A stretch of 64,000 bases of DNA. Origin: Diogma glabrata (taxonomy: Eukaryota > Arthropoda > Insecta > Diptera > Cylindrotomidae). The translations under genes were made by a program, and so were the position numbers. Positions 47,893-59,600 of this stretch are shown in pieces (within the stretch, counting starts at the first letter, position 1; each line of letters begins with the position of its first letter). The stretch covers positions 370,414,850 to 370,478,849 of the forward strand of contig OY856186.1 of the NCBI GenBank assembly GCA_963693315.1, read 5' to 3'. Under the pieces are notes generated by a model, which was given only the letters and a program-made list of their open reading frames with translations, was not told the origin of the DNA and ran no database searches.

Positions 47893-49565
47893 ATGGTCAA
47901 GACAGTAAATATTAGTGATCTCAGCCAGACCCAGCTGAAGGATGAGTTGAAGAAAAGGAATGCTAAAATCCATGGAACGAAGGCAGAACTTGCATTCCGG
48001 CTGCGTAAAGTGTTAGAAGAAGCAGGCCAAAACACAGAAGTCATAGAAATAGAGCCGGAGGAAGCTCCGGTTCAGAACGCCCCAGCAGTTGATCCGATGA
48101 TAGCGTTGATGAAAGAATTGATGGTACAGCAACAACAACAATTTGCTGACATGATGACCAAACAAGGAAACAATCTGATGGCCAAACAAGAGAAACTGGC
48201 AGCCGAACAAAAAGTAGAGCAACAACAACAACTTGCTGATATGATGGCCCGACAAGAGAAACTGGCAGCAGAACAAAAAGTAGATCAACAACGACAACTT
48301 GCTGACCTGATGGCCCAACAAAAATTAGATCAACAACAACTACGTGAAGTAATCGAGTCACGTATATCCAGTGCGGAGGTTAAAATCAACCACATGGAAA
48401 GGGAGCTGCGGAAAGTTACCGAAGAACATGAAGAGAAATTAAGCAATCTTTCGAGTGAATTCCGCCAAGAAATAGCACAAGTAAAGTCAGGTAGCATGAT
48501 CAATCCATCAACTGCTTCAGCTCCAGCTAGAGTGAAAATACCTGCATTTGATGGATCTTCATCGTATCAGATATTTAAGATGCAATTTGAGATAGCAACA
48601 ACTGGGGTTGATCACCAGCAAAAAGAAACGCGCTTATATTGGCATTGAAGGGACCTGCTGCTGAAATTTTGCAGACACTATCAGCGACAGAGCGTAATTA
48701 CAGCAAGATAATGGAGGCCTTAGAAGTAAGATATGGGGAAAGTCATATGCAAGCTCTCCATCGCATGCAGCTCAAAACACGAAAACAAGGAGTCAGTGAA
48801 ACTTTGTAAGAATTAGAGGCTGACATTGTGAGACTGGTAAATCTGTCATATCCAAACTATAACGCGGAACATCGAGACGAACTGGCAGCTGATACATTTA
48901 TCAATGTTCTTCGAGATGTACAAATGAGAAATCAGCTGTATCTAAGTGGAAAGAAACTACCCGCGGAAGTCTTAGCGTTGGCCCTGCAGATGGAAGCTGG
49001 AAAAAGAGCGTATGGCTCAGATAGAGCACGTCAGATGGAAGTTGCTGAAGAACCTCTAAAGGCAGCGCTTGATGAAGTGATCATGCGTGTCAAAAGTTTG
49101 GAAGATAAACCTGAACGAAATCAACGAAGAAGATCTAGCAGAGTAAGATGCTGGAATTGTGGGCAGTTAGGGCACATCAGACGGGAATGTAAAACACTAG
49201 TAGCAGCAAAAGAAGGAGTAGTTCCAGGCCGGTTGATGAATCTTTCAAACAAGCAAGTGGATGTCGAAAAGGCAGGAGATTTCCGCGTTGAACACCGTAA
49301 GAAAAGGATACAAAGGGAATGCAAAACACTAAAAGCAGCAAAAGAAGGAGTAGTTCCAGTCCAGATGATGAACCTCTCAAACAAGCAAGTGGAGGTCAAA
49401 AAGGAAAGGGATTTCCGCGTTGTACACCGTAAGGGAAGGATACATTGTAACGCCGATGCCCTGTCCAGAAGACCCTGTATAGAGGAGTGCAAGTCCTGTA
49501 GCAGAACTGAGGGAAATGAGGAAATGAAAGTGAGCCAAATCAAGTTCCAAACTCCTGAGGATTGA
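47893..49565 (+). pseudogene. Element A gag (SAP domain) fused to RNase H tail by internal deletion
   Basis: Gag starts at the Met at 47893. Residues 6-40 form a SAP-like DNA-binding motif (LSQTQLKDELKKRNAKI, then GTKAELAFRLRK). Gln-rich coiled-coil repeats of about 26 residues follow (EKLAAEQKV repeats). A frameshift lies near 48630-48638 and a TAA at 48807-48809. Then come the capsid-like part and one zinc knuckle CWNCGQLGHIRREC. The frame next joins the very end of RNase H (VHRKGRIHCNADALSRRPC) with protease, RT and most of RNase H missing. At the junction a 132-bp in-frame tandem duplication (from 49185 and 49317, RECKTL...AAKEGVVP) repeats 44 codons. A further in-frame TGA at 49563-49565 probably replaced TGG. 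Confidence 0.85.
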
Positions 49566-50147
49566 TGTACCGAGGAAATTAAAAGAGAGCAGCTAGAAGA
49601 TCCAGCTATGGCTCCAGTATTGAAATGGAAAACCGAGGGAAGGCGGCCAGAGTGGAAAGAGGTATCACCTCTAAGTACGGAGGTGAAATGCTACTGGGCG
49701 CAATGGGACTCACTAATTATGGACAACGGGATACTAAAAAGAAAATGGGAGTCCACGGATGGAAAGAAAGTGTTAGAACAACTGGTGTTACCATTAAGTC
49801 GAGTAGAAGAAGTACTGGGAAAGCGGCATGGAAGTATTTCTGGAGGACACCTGGGAGTCAATAAAACCCTAGCCAAAGTAAGGGAGAGGTTTTATTGGGT
49901 AAGGTATCGCACAGACGTGGAGCAATGGTGTCGGCGATGCGATACTTGTGCGGCGAGCAAAGGACCAAAGACTAGAACTCGAGGAGAGATGCAACAGTAC
50001 AATGTGGGAGCCCCAATGGAGAGAATTGCTATAGACATCGCGGGGCCATTTCCGGAAACTACAAAAGGTAACAAATACATCATGGTGGTCATTGATTACT
50101 TTACAAAATGGCCGGAAGCTTATGCAATACCGAACCAGGAAGCAGTT
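49566..50147 (+). pseudogene. Element A integrase, N-terminal half
   Basis: It continues in the gag/RNase H phase after the TGA. The H2C2 zinc-binding segment (HGSISGGHLGVNKTLAKV...CRRCDTC) is followed by the integrase core start IAIDIAGPFP (first catalytic Asp) and MVVIDYFTKWPEAYAI. It is cut after NQEAV by element B and resumes at 62691 without loss of phase. Integrase would insert the element cDNA. Confidence 0.9.
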
Positions 50148-51402
50148 TGTAATGGGCAAGATTTTAAATTTTGGGTGTACTTGCATTTTCCATCCTATAG
50201 TAATATACTATAGATCTTAATTTTTCACTCACTTTTCAACCGGTTTGTGTAACAACACAACTGGTTAAACATTCCAACGTACATCCAACACTTCCGGTAA
50301 TAAGCTGTTTTTTTTATTAATTTTCTACATATTTTTTTTACTTAAATATGAAAGAAATTTAAGAATTAGTAAAATAAAAGAAAATTTATGCTGACGAAAT
50401 TTTTTTTTCGTGCGAAAAAAATTTCTGTGAATTGTTTTTCTGGAATTAATGAGTTGGTGGTTAGGAGTTGAAGAAATTAGTTGTTTTTTTGTTTGGCAGT
50501 AAGTTTTTGGTGCAGGGAGATTGAAGTTTGCTAGCGTGGAGTTGAGTGGGAATTGTGGAAGTTTTTCAAGTAAAATACTGATAAGGAAATTAATTAATAA
50601 TGTTTTAGTGAATAATGTGATCATTTCAATGGTCAAAATAATAATAATAATAATGTTTTAGTGAATAATGTGATCATTTCAATGGTCAAAATATTATTAA
50701 TAATAATAATGTTTTAGTGAATAATGTGATCATTTCAATGGTCAAAATAATATTAATAATAATAATGTGTTAGTGAATAATGTGATCATTTCAATGGTCA
50801 AGATTGCCGATTGGCTAACAAGATAATAAAGTCAAGAAAAAGGTACAAAAAAAAAAGAATAAATTATGACTTCGTGAATTATGATAGTATTAGATCAGAA
50901 TCCAAGATTTCTGTTTGGGTATTTTTCCACTTCATAACGATACCAAAAGAAAGTTATGAAAATTATGTTTAAAGATTTGTCTTGAATAAAGAGAAAAAGA
51001 AATATATTTGGTGTTTTTCTAATAGAAGAAAACAAGAAGAAGACACATCAGGAAATCATCGGAGACATATTCAGAGAAGTTTTTTTTGTTTTCTATTTAT
51101 TTTCTTATTATTAACTTTTGATGTATTCATATATGGTAGTGTTTTGTTATCTTAGTTGTTGTCATAATTCAATGAATTGCTAAGGTTAATTATTTAGGGA
51201 GGGTTGTGGCATGGCAGATTTCCCTTCTGGAGATCTGGGTGGTGATGTTTAAGGCACGCTTCGTTTGTTTTTTTTTATCTTAAATTTTCTTGTTAGTGAG
51301 GTTGGTCTAGAACCTTCGCTCGAGTGAGCTAGCGCAGGGTTGAATGGCGTGCAAGACCGAATGGTAGACCTTCACGGTCTACCAGATAAACCTCCCATTA
51401 CA
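50148..51402 (+). repeat. Element B 5' LTR
   Basis: 1,255 bp. It contains a minisatellite at about 50590-50805 with four copies of a 52-56-bp unit (GTGATCATTTCAATGGTC core). A 103-codon antisense ORF occurs in both LTRs because they are copies. It has no known motif. Confidence 0.95.
50590..50805. repeat. Minisatellite in element B 5' LTR (four copies)
   Basis: The core GTGATCATTTCAATGGTC is at 50618, 50670, 50726 and 50782. The 3' LTR has only three copies (60808, 60866, 60922). Copy number changed during or after insertion. Confidence 0.9.
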
Positions 51403-51405
51403 AGA

Positions 51406-51423
51406 TGGCGCCCAACGTGGGGC
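51406..51423 (+). promoter_or_regulatory. Element B primer-binding site (tRNA-Lys type)
   Basis: TGGCGCCCAACGTGGGGC starts three bases after the 5' LTR. It is the standard complement of the tRNA-Lys(1,2) 3' end including CCA. Confidence 0.9.
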
Positions 51424-54400
51424 TCTAGAGCGACAATGTTTGGGTCTTGGGATCCAAACAGGGTTGTTCTAGAGACAACAATTTTTTTCTTTTATTTGGT
51501 TTAAGTTTTTTAAATTATATAAGTGTTTGTTTTGTGTTCTTATGATTACCGCAGGAGTGAGTGTTAGCCCTTCAGGCTAATGCTTATCGGGACTTTACGA
51601 CCCCGCGAACTCCGAGTTAAAGTAAAGTTTTGGTTTCGTCGAGGAGGTCAGGGATGACGGAACAAGCAGGTGATGGACCTTGTTGGTTATTGGTGGTTTC
51701 CGCCAATACCATCCCACCCTGCGAATGTTTCGTTAGGCCTTGGGTACTTGACGTAACGAAAACTTTATAATGCTATGCTCATTTAAATTCATTTTTCCAT
51801 TGTCTTCGATTCCGATTTTTGGAGCATAGCGTGTTAGGGTGTTCTTGGAGACAATTTCCGTGGACGATAACAGAGATGTATTCGTCTGTCCTTCGTGCCA
51901 CGCTTGTTGCATCCAAAGTAACACCACTTCTAACAACCTTCTTTCTCAATACAGGTTGTTTGGGTGTTGGTATTGGGACGACAGGGGAACATATGCTGGA
52001 AAATGCTAGCCCTTGGCTCTCTGAGCCATAGCTAGACCTCATGTGTTTGCCTCTCGGTCAGATGTTATCACCTGAACAGCCTTTCAAAAGCCCTTTTGAT
52101 TAAATTTTTTTTTATCACCACCTAGTTTTTTCGGATCGGATCGGTCGGTCACAATTCTTCCCTAATTTTTCTTTGGAATTGAGTTTTTAAATCAAATTTT
52201 GTTTTGTATAATACTTGTTTTATGATTTTTTTTTGGAAATATTTTTATTGATTTGTTAGTGTTTTTTTAGATTTGAGTTATATTATGATATGTGTTGTAT
52301 TGATTTTGAATTTTTGTACTTTTTATGTAAATTCTAGAATTTTATAATCTGGAAATTATTTTAAGTTTTTTGAGGAAATTTGGTATTTTTTTTGTGTTTA
52401 TTGTAATTTTGAATATTATTTATTTCTGAAAATTCTTGGTAATTTTATTTTGAAAAAATGTTTAGGCTTAGAATTTAAGTAAATTTTTAATTTTAGTTAA
52501 GGTTGGAATTTTTTTATGTTTTTTGTAGTTGTTGTAAATGATTAAATTTTGGTTGAAATTCTTACACCTTTGCAATTTTAGTTAAGTGATAATTTGGTTA
52601 GTTGAAAGTTTTTGGTAATTTTTTAATTTTAAGTTTTGAATTAATAATTGTAAGTTTTGAATTTTAGGAAGTTTTCTTATATTTTTGCTATTTTTATATG
52701 TATTTTCGTGTTGACGAAATTTTTTGATGTTTGCTAAATAAATTTTATAAATTAGTTTTAACTATTTCAATTTTTTAAGAAATTTCTGATAATTTTGAAA
52801 ATTTCTTTTGTGCGAAATATTTTCATGGAAATTTAAATTATTTAATTTTAATTTTTTTTTGAATTTTTGAAAAATTGTTTTAATTTGTTGTAATTTGTAA
52901 TTATTATGTAATTGTTTTTGTAAGGTATTATAATTTTAGAAAGGTGTTAATTAATTTTTTTTGTGGAAAACGTTTCAGTTAATTTTTGTAAATCTTTTGG
53001 TATATTTTTTTCTGAAAGTTTTAAGTATTTTGATATTTAATTATTTTAGAAAATTTTGAGAATCATTTTTTTTTGGAATTAATATTTTTTTTTTAAATTT
53101 TTGGATTTTGGAGATACATATCTCGAATGGTAATTAGTTAATTAATTAATTTTGTAAATTTTAGTTGAAAGGTTGGATTATTTTCGAATAATTTTGAAAA
53201 TTTGTGTTGTGTTTTTTAAATAGATTTCATTAGTTTATGTTATAGATTTTAAGTTTTTGGAATAATTTGTTTTAAACTTTTAAATGTTTGTGTATTTTTT
53301 ATAATTTTTAATATTTTTGGTATTCTTTTGAAAAATTAAAGTTTTGGTTATATTTAAATTGTGTAATTATAGAAATTTAGCTAATTTTTGTTAGTAATAG
53401 TTTTTTGAAACTTAAAGTGAGTAAGTTTTGTAATGTTTTAATCGTTAATTTTTTTTTGGAATTTTAATAATTTTAAATAATTTTTAGATCTTAAATGTTG
53501 TAATTTTTTTATGTTGTTAGTTTTAAAATATTTTTTTTTGGAATATTGTTTAAGAAAAATTATTTTATAGTTTTATATTTTTGAATCTATCTTAGAACTT
53601 TGTATGATTTTGAATCTTTCTGGAAAAGATTGGTAATTTTAGTATTTTTTGTATTATTTTTGTTTATGAGTTTCTATGCAAAATTTTGTTTGAGAATTTG
53701 TTAATTTTTTTGAAAAATTTTCTAATTTTAAATTTTGGAATAGTTTGAAATTCTGGTCAATCTTGATTGTTTTTTTTAAGAAATTTTTTTTTTGCATTTT
53801 GAATTCAGCTCAGCTCCTCGACACACAACAACTGCCATCATCCAGCTCAATATTTTGAATTTAGATTTATTTTTGATTTTTTGTAGGAATTTTGGAATCG
53901 TTCGTATTTTTAACATTTTTGAATTTTTTTAGTTATTTTGGATTTTTTAGTTTTTGAAATTTTTGGATATTTTTGAAAAATTTTTGATTTTTTTTTAAGT
54001 TAGTATCAACTCTAGATCTGGAATTCAGCCAACCAACTCCAGCTCCAACCATCGTTTATTTGAAAGGTTAGAGATTTATTGTAGTTAATTTTGTAAATTG
54101 TTTTGTCGTACTTTAAAATTTTGAAGTTTTGGTTGTTTTATTTAGTTTATTCTTTGATTTTGTTAATATTAAATTTTTTTTCCTCATCGAAATAATTCTG
54201 CCTATAACTGCCAAACTCCAACTCAAGTTTCTGTTTTTTTTATTTTCTAAATTATTGATTTTTTTTTCGTTGAAAAGTTTTAATTTTGAAGTAACTAAAT
54301 TTTTTTGTCGGATTTTGTTTAGAAATTGATTTCAGTAACTAAAGTTTTATATAATTCATTTGTTTGTGAATTTATATTCAATAATATTGTTCATTTTAAT

Positions 54401-54631
54401 TGGTTTTAATAAGTTTTTTTTGATATCCTTTTCATCGTTTTTAGATATTTTAAAGTTCGTATATTTTTTATTTTTTTTCGAAAGCATAAATTTTTTTTAA
54501 CAGTTATTGGAACTTCTTTTGATTTTTATTGTTTTCTACCCCTGCTGTTATTTTCTGCATTCCATTTTTTTTTGTGAAACGCCCTTAGTTTTGATTTCAA
54601 TCTCTTTCCTTTCGATTTCCGTTAAGCTACT
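51424..54631 (+). promoter_or_regulatory. Element B leader, 3.2 kb, strongly T-rich and C-poor
   Basis: The region between primer site and gag has no plausible ORF. From about 52080 the plus strand is dominated by T, with moderate A and G and almost no C. It is broken by short C-rich islands at about 53805-53855, 54005-54055 and 54195-54230 that share AGCTC/CCAACTCCA-like words. The length is far above a normal Gypsy leader. It may contain an intron, a packaging signal or captured DNA. The sequence does not decide. Confidence 0.75.
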
Positions 54632-56653
54632 ATGTTTCCCACTCCACAAATCACCTTGGCCAACAGCAGTGCAGTCTGCAATCTCTGCCGGCAGAAGATG
54701 GAAGGCCTAAGTGAGGCCCTGATTCTGCCCTGTGGCCATTCGTTACATAAAATGTGTTTTCTGAAAGCACCTTCGCGGTTAAAGGCATGCCCAACCTGCC
54801 AATATGTAATTCCATCTGATATCCTGGTCGAAGCACCCGCGGCTCCCACTTCACAGTCCAAAGGGGCAGTGAAGAAAGGATCTGCTCGTGAAAGATCGAC
54901 TGCCCAACGTCTTAGAGACGAGGCAGCAGCCGCTTCCCTCACAGACAGCGATGGTCATGGCTGTATATACCGCAGAAGTCCCCGGTTCAAGGTGGGTGCT
55001 AACGGTAAAGCTACATCCAAATTACCGATAGCATATCACCCCACTTCAACGGTTCTCCGTGGAGCACCGAAACCAACCCAAGCGTTGGTTCCAAACCCCT
55101 TTTCGAAAGGAGCTGAGTTACCAGCTGGTCTTCCTCCATTACATACCTCTCGGGTAAGTTGGGAGGATGGCAGTGAAGACGAATTACATCCTCGTCAGAA
55201 GCATGTAAGAGAAAACGACAACTCCAAATTAAAGTCATCAAAAACACCACGTTCATCCCCACCACCAGTTACAACAGCTGATGACAATACTGATTACAGG
55301 AATCCTACCCTTCCGCCTGTGTCTGGGACTGTACGTAGTCCAAATTCTTCCGTCACCCAACAGACGATGGAAGCATGTATAAGGGCTAGTGAAGCCAATA
55401 TTTTGCGGGTGTTGACGCAAGAAGTGGCTCGATTATCGATGTCACGTGGTCCAGCACCACCATCTCTCTATCCATCGAATGGTCAGTCATCTTTGGTGAC
55501 TGCTGATCAGGCTAGATCCCAATTTATGCCCCCGGCAAATCAACAATTGCATCCACCTTCTGGGCCGCTCAACATCCAACCATTTGATCATCAGCTTAAC
55601 GTCCCTAATAATCCGATGACTAATCAACAAGCTTCCCCAGTACGTCATCCACCCAGGTACAATATGTCAGCAGTCCCTACTCCTTCCATGTTCCAGCGTG
55701 AGTTTGTTCCTCCTGTGAACCTCACCTCTTCTAGATATCCGCACCAGGTTCATCCTCCACCACCTCCTACCCAGAACAGTGGAACAGCTTCCACTGAAAA
55801 ATATTCCAACACCATCCGGAATTGGAATGTAGTGTTCACCGGTCGACCTGACGGTCTAGAAGTTGAAGAATTTATTTATCGAATTGGAGTCCTGAACCAC
55901 AACTCTTTCCCCAATTCAACTGATATCGTTTCACGTCACCTTCATCTTTTATTCGTCGATCGTGCCTCTGAATGGTTTTGGCGATATCATCGGCGGACCC
56001 AACAGCTTCATTGGCCAGACGTTTGTCAAGCTTTACGCGTAGAGTTCAAGGATCGTCGTTCTGACGATGAGATCCGAGAACTTATGAGATCCCGTAAACA
56101 ACGAGCTGATGAAACATTTGACGACTTCCTGCACGCTATACTTCGATTAACCGATAGATTGAACACACAGCTTAGTGACAGAGACCTATTGTCCCTGTTG
56201 GAAAACAACCTAAATGGAGACATTCGCAAGGACTTGATGTTCGTTCAAGTGTACAGCGTCGAACACTTGCGAGAGCTCTGTCGTGACCGAGAAAAGTTAC
56301 TTGCAGATGTTAACTCTAGGTACAGACATTCTTCTTTTAGACCTGCACGGCATATTTCTGAGTTACCCCTCGAGGTCCATGAACCCCAAGAAGAACCCGA
56401 AGTATGTTCACTTAACCACCCATCCATTGCAAAACCTTTTTCAAAACCACCTCACTGCTGGAACTGCAAACGAGAAGGTCACATTCATCAAGACTGCACT
56501 GCAGCACGACGAGTTTTCTGTTTCGGGTGTGGAAAAGATGACACGTATCTACCCAACTGCCGTCGTTGTCAGGAAAACCGACGAGGGAGCGGGGTACCAA
56601 ACCCACTTCCTCGCTCCCCGAACTCTTCAAACAGGGTCCCACTTCCGAAATAA
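54632..56653 (+). CDS. gag: Element B Gag with N-terminal RING-H2-type finger
   Basis: 673 residues from ATG at 54632. Residues 16-56 show a C3H2C3 pattern: Cys16, Cys19, Cys34, His36, His39, Cys42, Cys53, Cys56 (CNLC...CGHSLHKMC...CPTC), spaced as in RING-H2 domains. A long Pro/Ser/Gln-rich disordered part follows. From about 390 (WNVVFTGRPDGLEVEEFIYR) comes the usual Gypsy capsid region, including EWFWRYH. A CCHC knuckle starts at 609 (CWNCKREGHIHQDC). A second, CFGCGKDDTYLPNC, has Thr where His is expected. The capsid and knuckles package RNA. The RING-type finger suggests ubiquitin-ligase-like or protein-binding activity, which is inference. It overlaps pol by 88 bases. Confidence 0.92.
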   Translation: MFPTPQITLANSSAVCNLCRQKMEGLSEALILPCGHSLHKMCFLKAPSRLKACPTCQYVIPSDILVEAPAAPTSQSKGAVKKGSARERSTAQRLRDEAAAASLTDSDGHGCIYRRSPRFKVGANGKATSKLPIAYHPTSTVLRGAPKPTQALVPNPFSKGAELPAGLPPLHTSRVSWEDGSEDELHPRQKHVRENDNSKLKSSKTPRSSPPPVTTADDNTDYRNPTLPPVSGTVRSPNSSVTQQTMEACIRASEANILRVLTQEVARLSMSRGPAPPSLYPSNGQSSLVTADQARSQFMPPANQQLHPPSGPLNIQPFDHQLNVPNNPMTNQQASPVRHPPRYNMSAVPTPSMFQREFVPPVNLTSSRYPHQVHPPPPPTQNSGTASTEKYSNTIRNWNVVFTGRPDGLEVEEFIYRIGVLNHNSFPNSTDIVSRHLHLLFVDRASEWFWRYHRRTQQLHWPDVCQALRVEFKDRRSDDEIRELMRSRKQRADETFDDFLHAILRLTDRLNTQLSDRDLLSLLENNLNGDIRKDLMFVQVYSVEHLRELCRDREKLLADVNSRYRHSSFRPARHISELPLEVHEPQEEPEVCSLNHPSIAKPFSKPPHCWNCKREGHIHQDCTAARRVFCFGCGKDDTYLPNCRRCQENRRGSGVPNPLPRSPNSSNRVPLPK

Positions 56654-59600
56654 CCCCTCTTAAAGTTACAGACACCAATACTAGTCTTCCAGTTCTAGAC
56701 ACTAACGTTCAATTATCTCTACCAGCTGAAGATACATCTATCACACTCTCCATCCCAACGGTTGTAGAAGATGCTTCTCCTGTCGAATCAACCGTTGTTA
56801 ACTTTTCGACAACCACAACGGAAAATAAACCGCAAATAACCATCCTCAAACGAGATCCAAGTAGCGTTATAACTCCACCTGTTCTGCCTTTTAAGTCACA
56901 TAAGCAGCGACTTCAGGATTACTTAGCTGCCAGGTCCAGAATATTCATTGATGCCATTGGAAATACTAAATCTCCATCGAGATCCACTCTTCGAATGCGT
57001 CGTTTCTGGCGTATTCGCAAATCATTTCGTTCTAAAACAATCTCTTCAATTTTTACACTTTCAAATGATCTAAGGTATCATGCCAAGGTTGAATTATTGA
57101 ATCAAATTCGGATTGGACTGCTGGACAGTGGAGCGTCTATCAGTGTCATCGGTGGTGCATTCGCACAAGAAATGGTGCAAACTCCCCATCTTCTTACTCG
57201 CTCTACAGCTAAGATCAAAACTGCAGATGGTACCAGCCAAAAAGTTATTGGCTGTGTTACTACTAAAGTTTCCTTTAAGGGCCGCAGTAAGTCCCTTGAT
57301 CTCTATGTCATCCCTTCTCTTACCCAGGATTTATATCTGGGTATTGATTTTTTTAAAACGTTCAAACTATTAGATCAAGTTCTTTTGGCATCTTCTTTAG
57401 ATTATTCTATTGGATCAATTTCCACCAACCTTTCTTCCGACGAAGATGAACAGCTTCAGGATGCGATTCAGCTTCTTCCGTCATTTTCTAAAATGGGTTT
57501 AGGTCAAACACATGTGCTTGAACACATCATTGATGTTGGCGACGCTGTCCCCATCAAACAAAGACACTATCCCATATCACCAGCAATAGAGAAAATGATG
57601 GGAGATGAGCTGGATCGTATGCTGGCGCTGGGTGTCATCGAAGAAAGTTACAGTCCTTGGAGCTCGCCAGTGGTCCTAGTACGCAAACCTGGTAAGGTTC
57701 GTTTATGTTTGGACTCCCGTAAGGTTAATACCGTCACCAAGAAAGATGCATATCCCCTTCCCCAAATAGATGGAATTCTAAGTCGCTTACCTCAAGCCAA
57801 CTTCATCTCCAGCTTGGATTTGAAAGATGCCTTCTGGCAAATATCTCTCGAAAAATCGTCTAGAGAGAAAACAGCTTTCACTGTTCCTGGTCGGCCGTTG
57901 TACCAGTTCGTTCGAATGCCGTTTGGACTGTGTAACGCGCCCCAAACAATGACGAAATTAATGGATCAAGTCATCCCTCCCCATTTAAAGTCCTGTGTCT
58001 TTGTATATTTAGATGATCTTCTAATTGTCACTGACACCTTTTTAAACCATATAGATGTTCTGAAAGAAGTCGCCAAGTGCCTAAGACTTGCAAACTTGAC
58101 GATAAATGTTGAGAAAAGTAATTTCTTAATCCCGGAAGTTAAATACTTGGGGTATGTAGTAGGTAGAGGTGTATTAAAAATCGATGAAGATAAAACCGCC
58201 GCAATTGCTGAGTTTCCCGTGCCAACCACGGTGAAACAGATTAGAAGATTCTTAGGCATGGCTGGTTACTACCGTCGATTTATTTCTGCGTTCGCCTCAC
58301 TAACGGCACCAATTTCGGATTTGTTAAAAAAATCTAATAACAAATTAGTGTGGACCCCCGAAGCTGATGTGGCCTTTAATTCGTTAAAGAAAGCATTGAC
58401 CTCAGCACCAGTTTTGGTGAATCCAAACTATTCCGAGCCGTTTATCCTACAATGCGACGCGAGTAATGATGGTGTGGGTTGTGTATTGGTACAATTGGAC
58501 AAAGAGGGTATTGAACATCCTATAGCCTATATGTCCAAGAAACTGAACTCAGCTCAACGAAATTACTCGGTCAGCGAAAAGGAATGCCTTGCTGCAATCC
58601 TAGGTATCAAGAAATTCCGAGCGTACATCGAGGGTCACTCTTTTAAGATCATTACTGATCACGCTTCTCTGAAGTGGTTAATGCAGCAGAAAGATCTGTC
58701 AGGTCATTTGGCCCGATGGAGCTTGAAGCTGCAAGGATTCACTTTTGAGATTGAGCATCGGCGTGGTAAGCTAAACGTGGTTCCAGATGCTCTTTCGCGA
58801 ATGTTCTCCATCGATGCGGTTACCGAGGACAAAATTGGTAATTTTAATCTTGATTTAAAATCCCCAGCTTTCATCAGTGACAATTACCTTAAATTGGTAA
58901 AGATAGTCAGTGATTCCAACGGTTCTCTTCCTGATTTACGTACGTCCGATGGACTAGTGTACAAAAAACTTAATTTCTCACCGAGTGATGTGACACCGGA
59001 AGGTGAAAATTGGAAGTTGTGGATTCCTGAAGAGTTGACAACCAAGTTGATTTCCCAGGCCCATGATCCTCCTACCTCTGCACATGGTGGTGTTGCGAAA
59101 ACATTGTATCATCTACGTCGATTCTATTTTTGGCCCCGGATGGCCACACAAATTAAATCCTATGTCTCTCAATGTGACGTGTGTAAGACTGTCAAAGCAC
59201 CTAACACCGTGCTTCGTGCTCCTATGGTGACGTCACTCAAATCTGAAAGACTCGGCCAACGGTTATATATTGATATAATTGGTCCTTACCCCCGAACTAA
59301 GTCTGGTCATATAGCTATTTTGATTGTCTTAGACCATCTTACTAAGTTCCCGTTTCTTCTTCCCTTACGGAAACTCACCGCCGAGCCTATCTGCAAACTG
59401 CTAGAAACTAATGTGTTCCATGTTTTTGGTTGTCCCGAAACAATTGTCTCAGACAATGGGTCGCAGTTTAAATCTAAATTGTTTGAAACCTTTCTTTCAA
59501 GGTATGGGGTCAACCATACCTTTACAGCTTTATACTCCCCTCAAGCTAACGCATCCGAGCGAGTGAACAGAAGTGTCATCGCTGGATTACGTGCGTACTT

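Noticed and set aside
50325..50636. 103-codon antisense ORF, also at 60515-60826
   Set aside because: It is present twice only because the two LTRs are copies; no domain, biased composition, and it overlaps LTR regulatory sequence.
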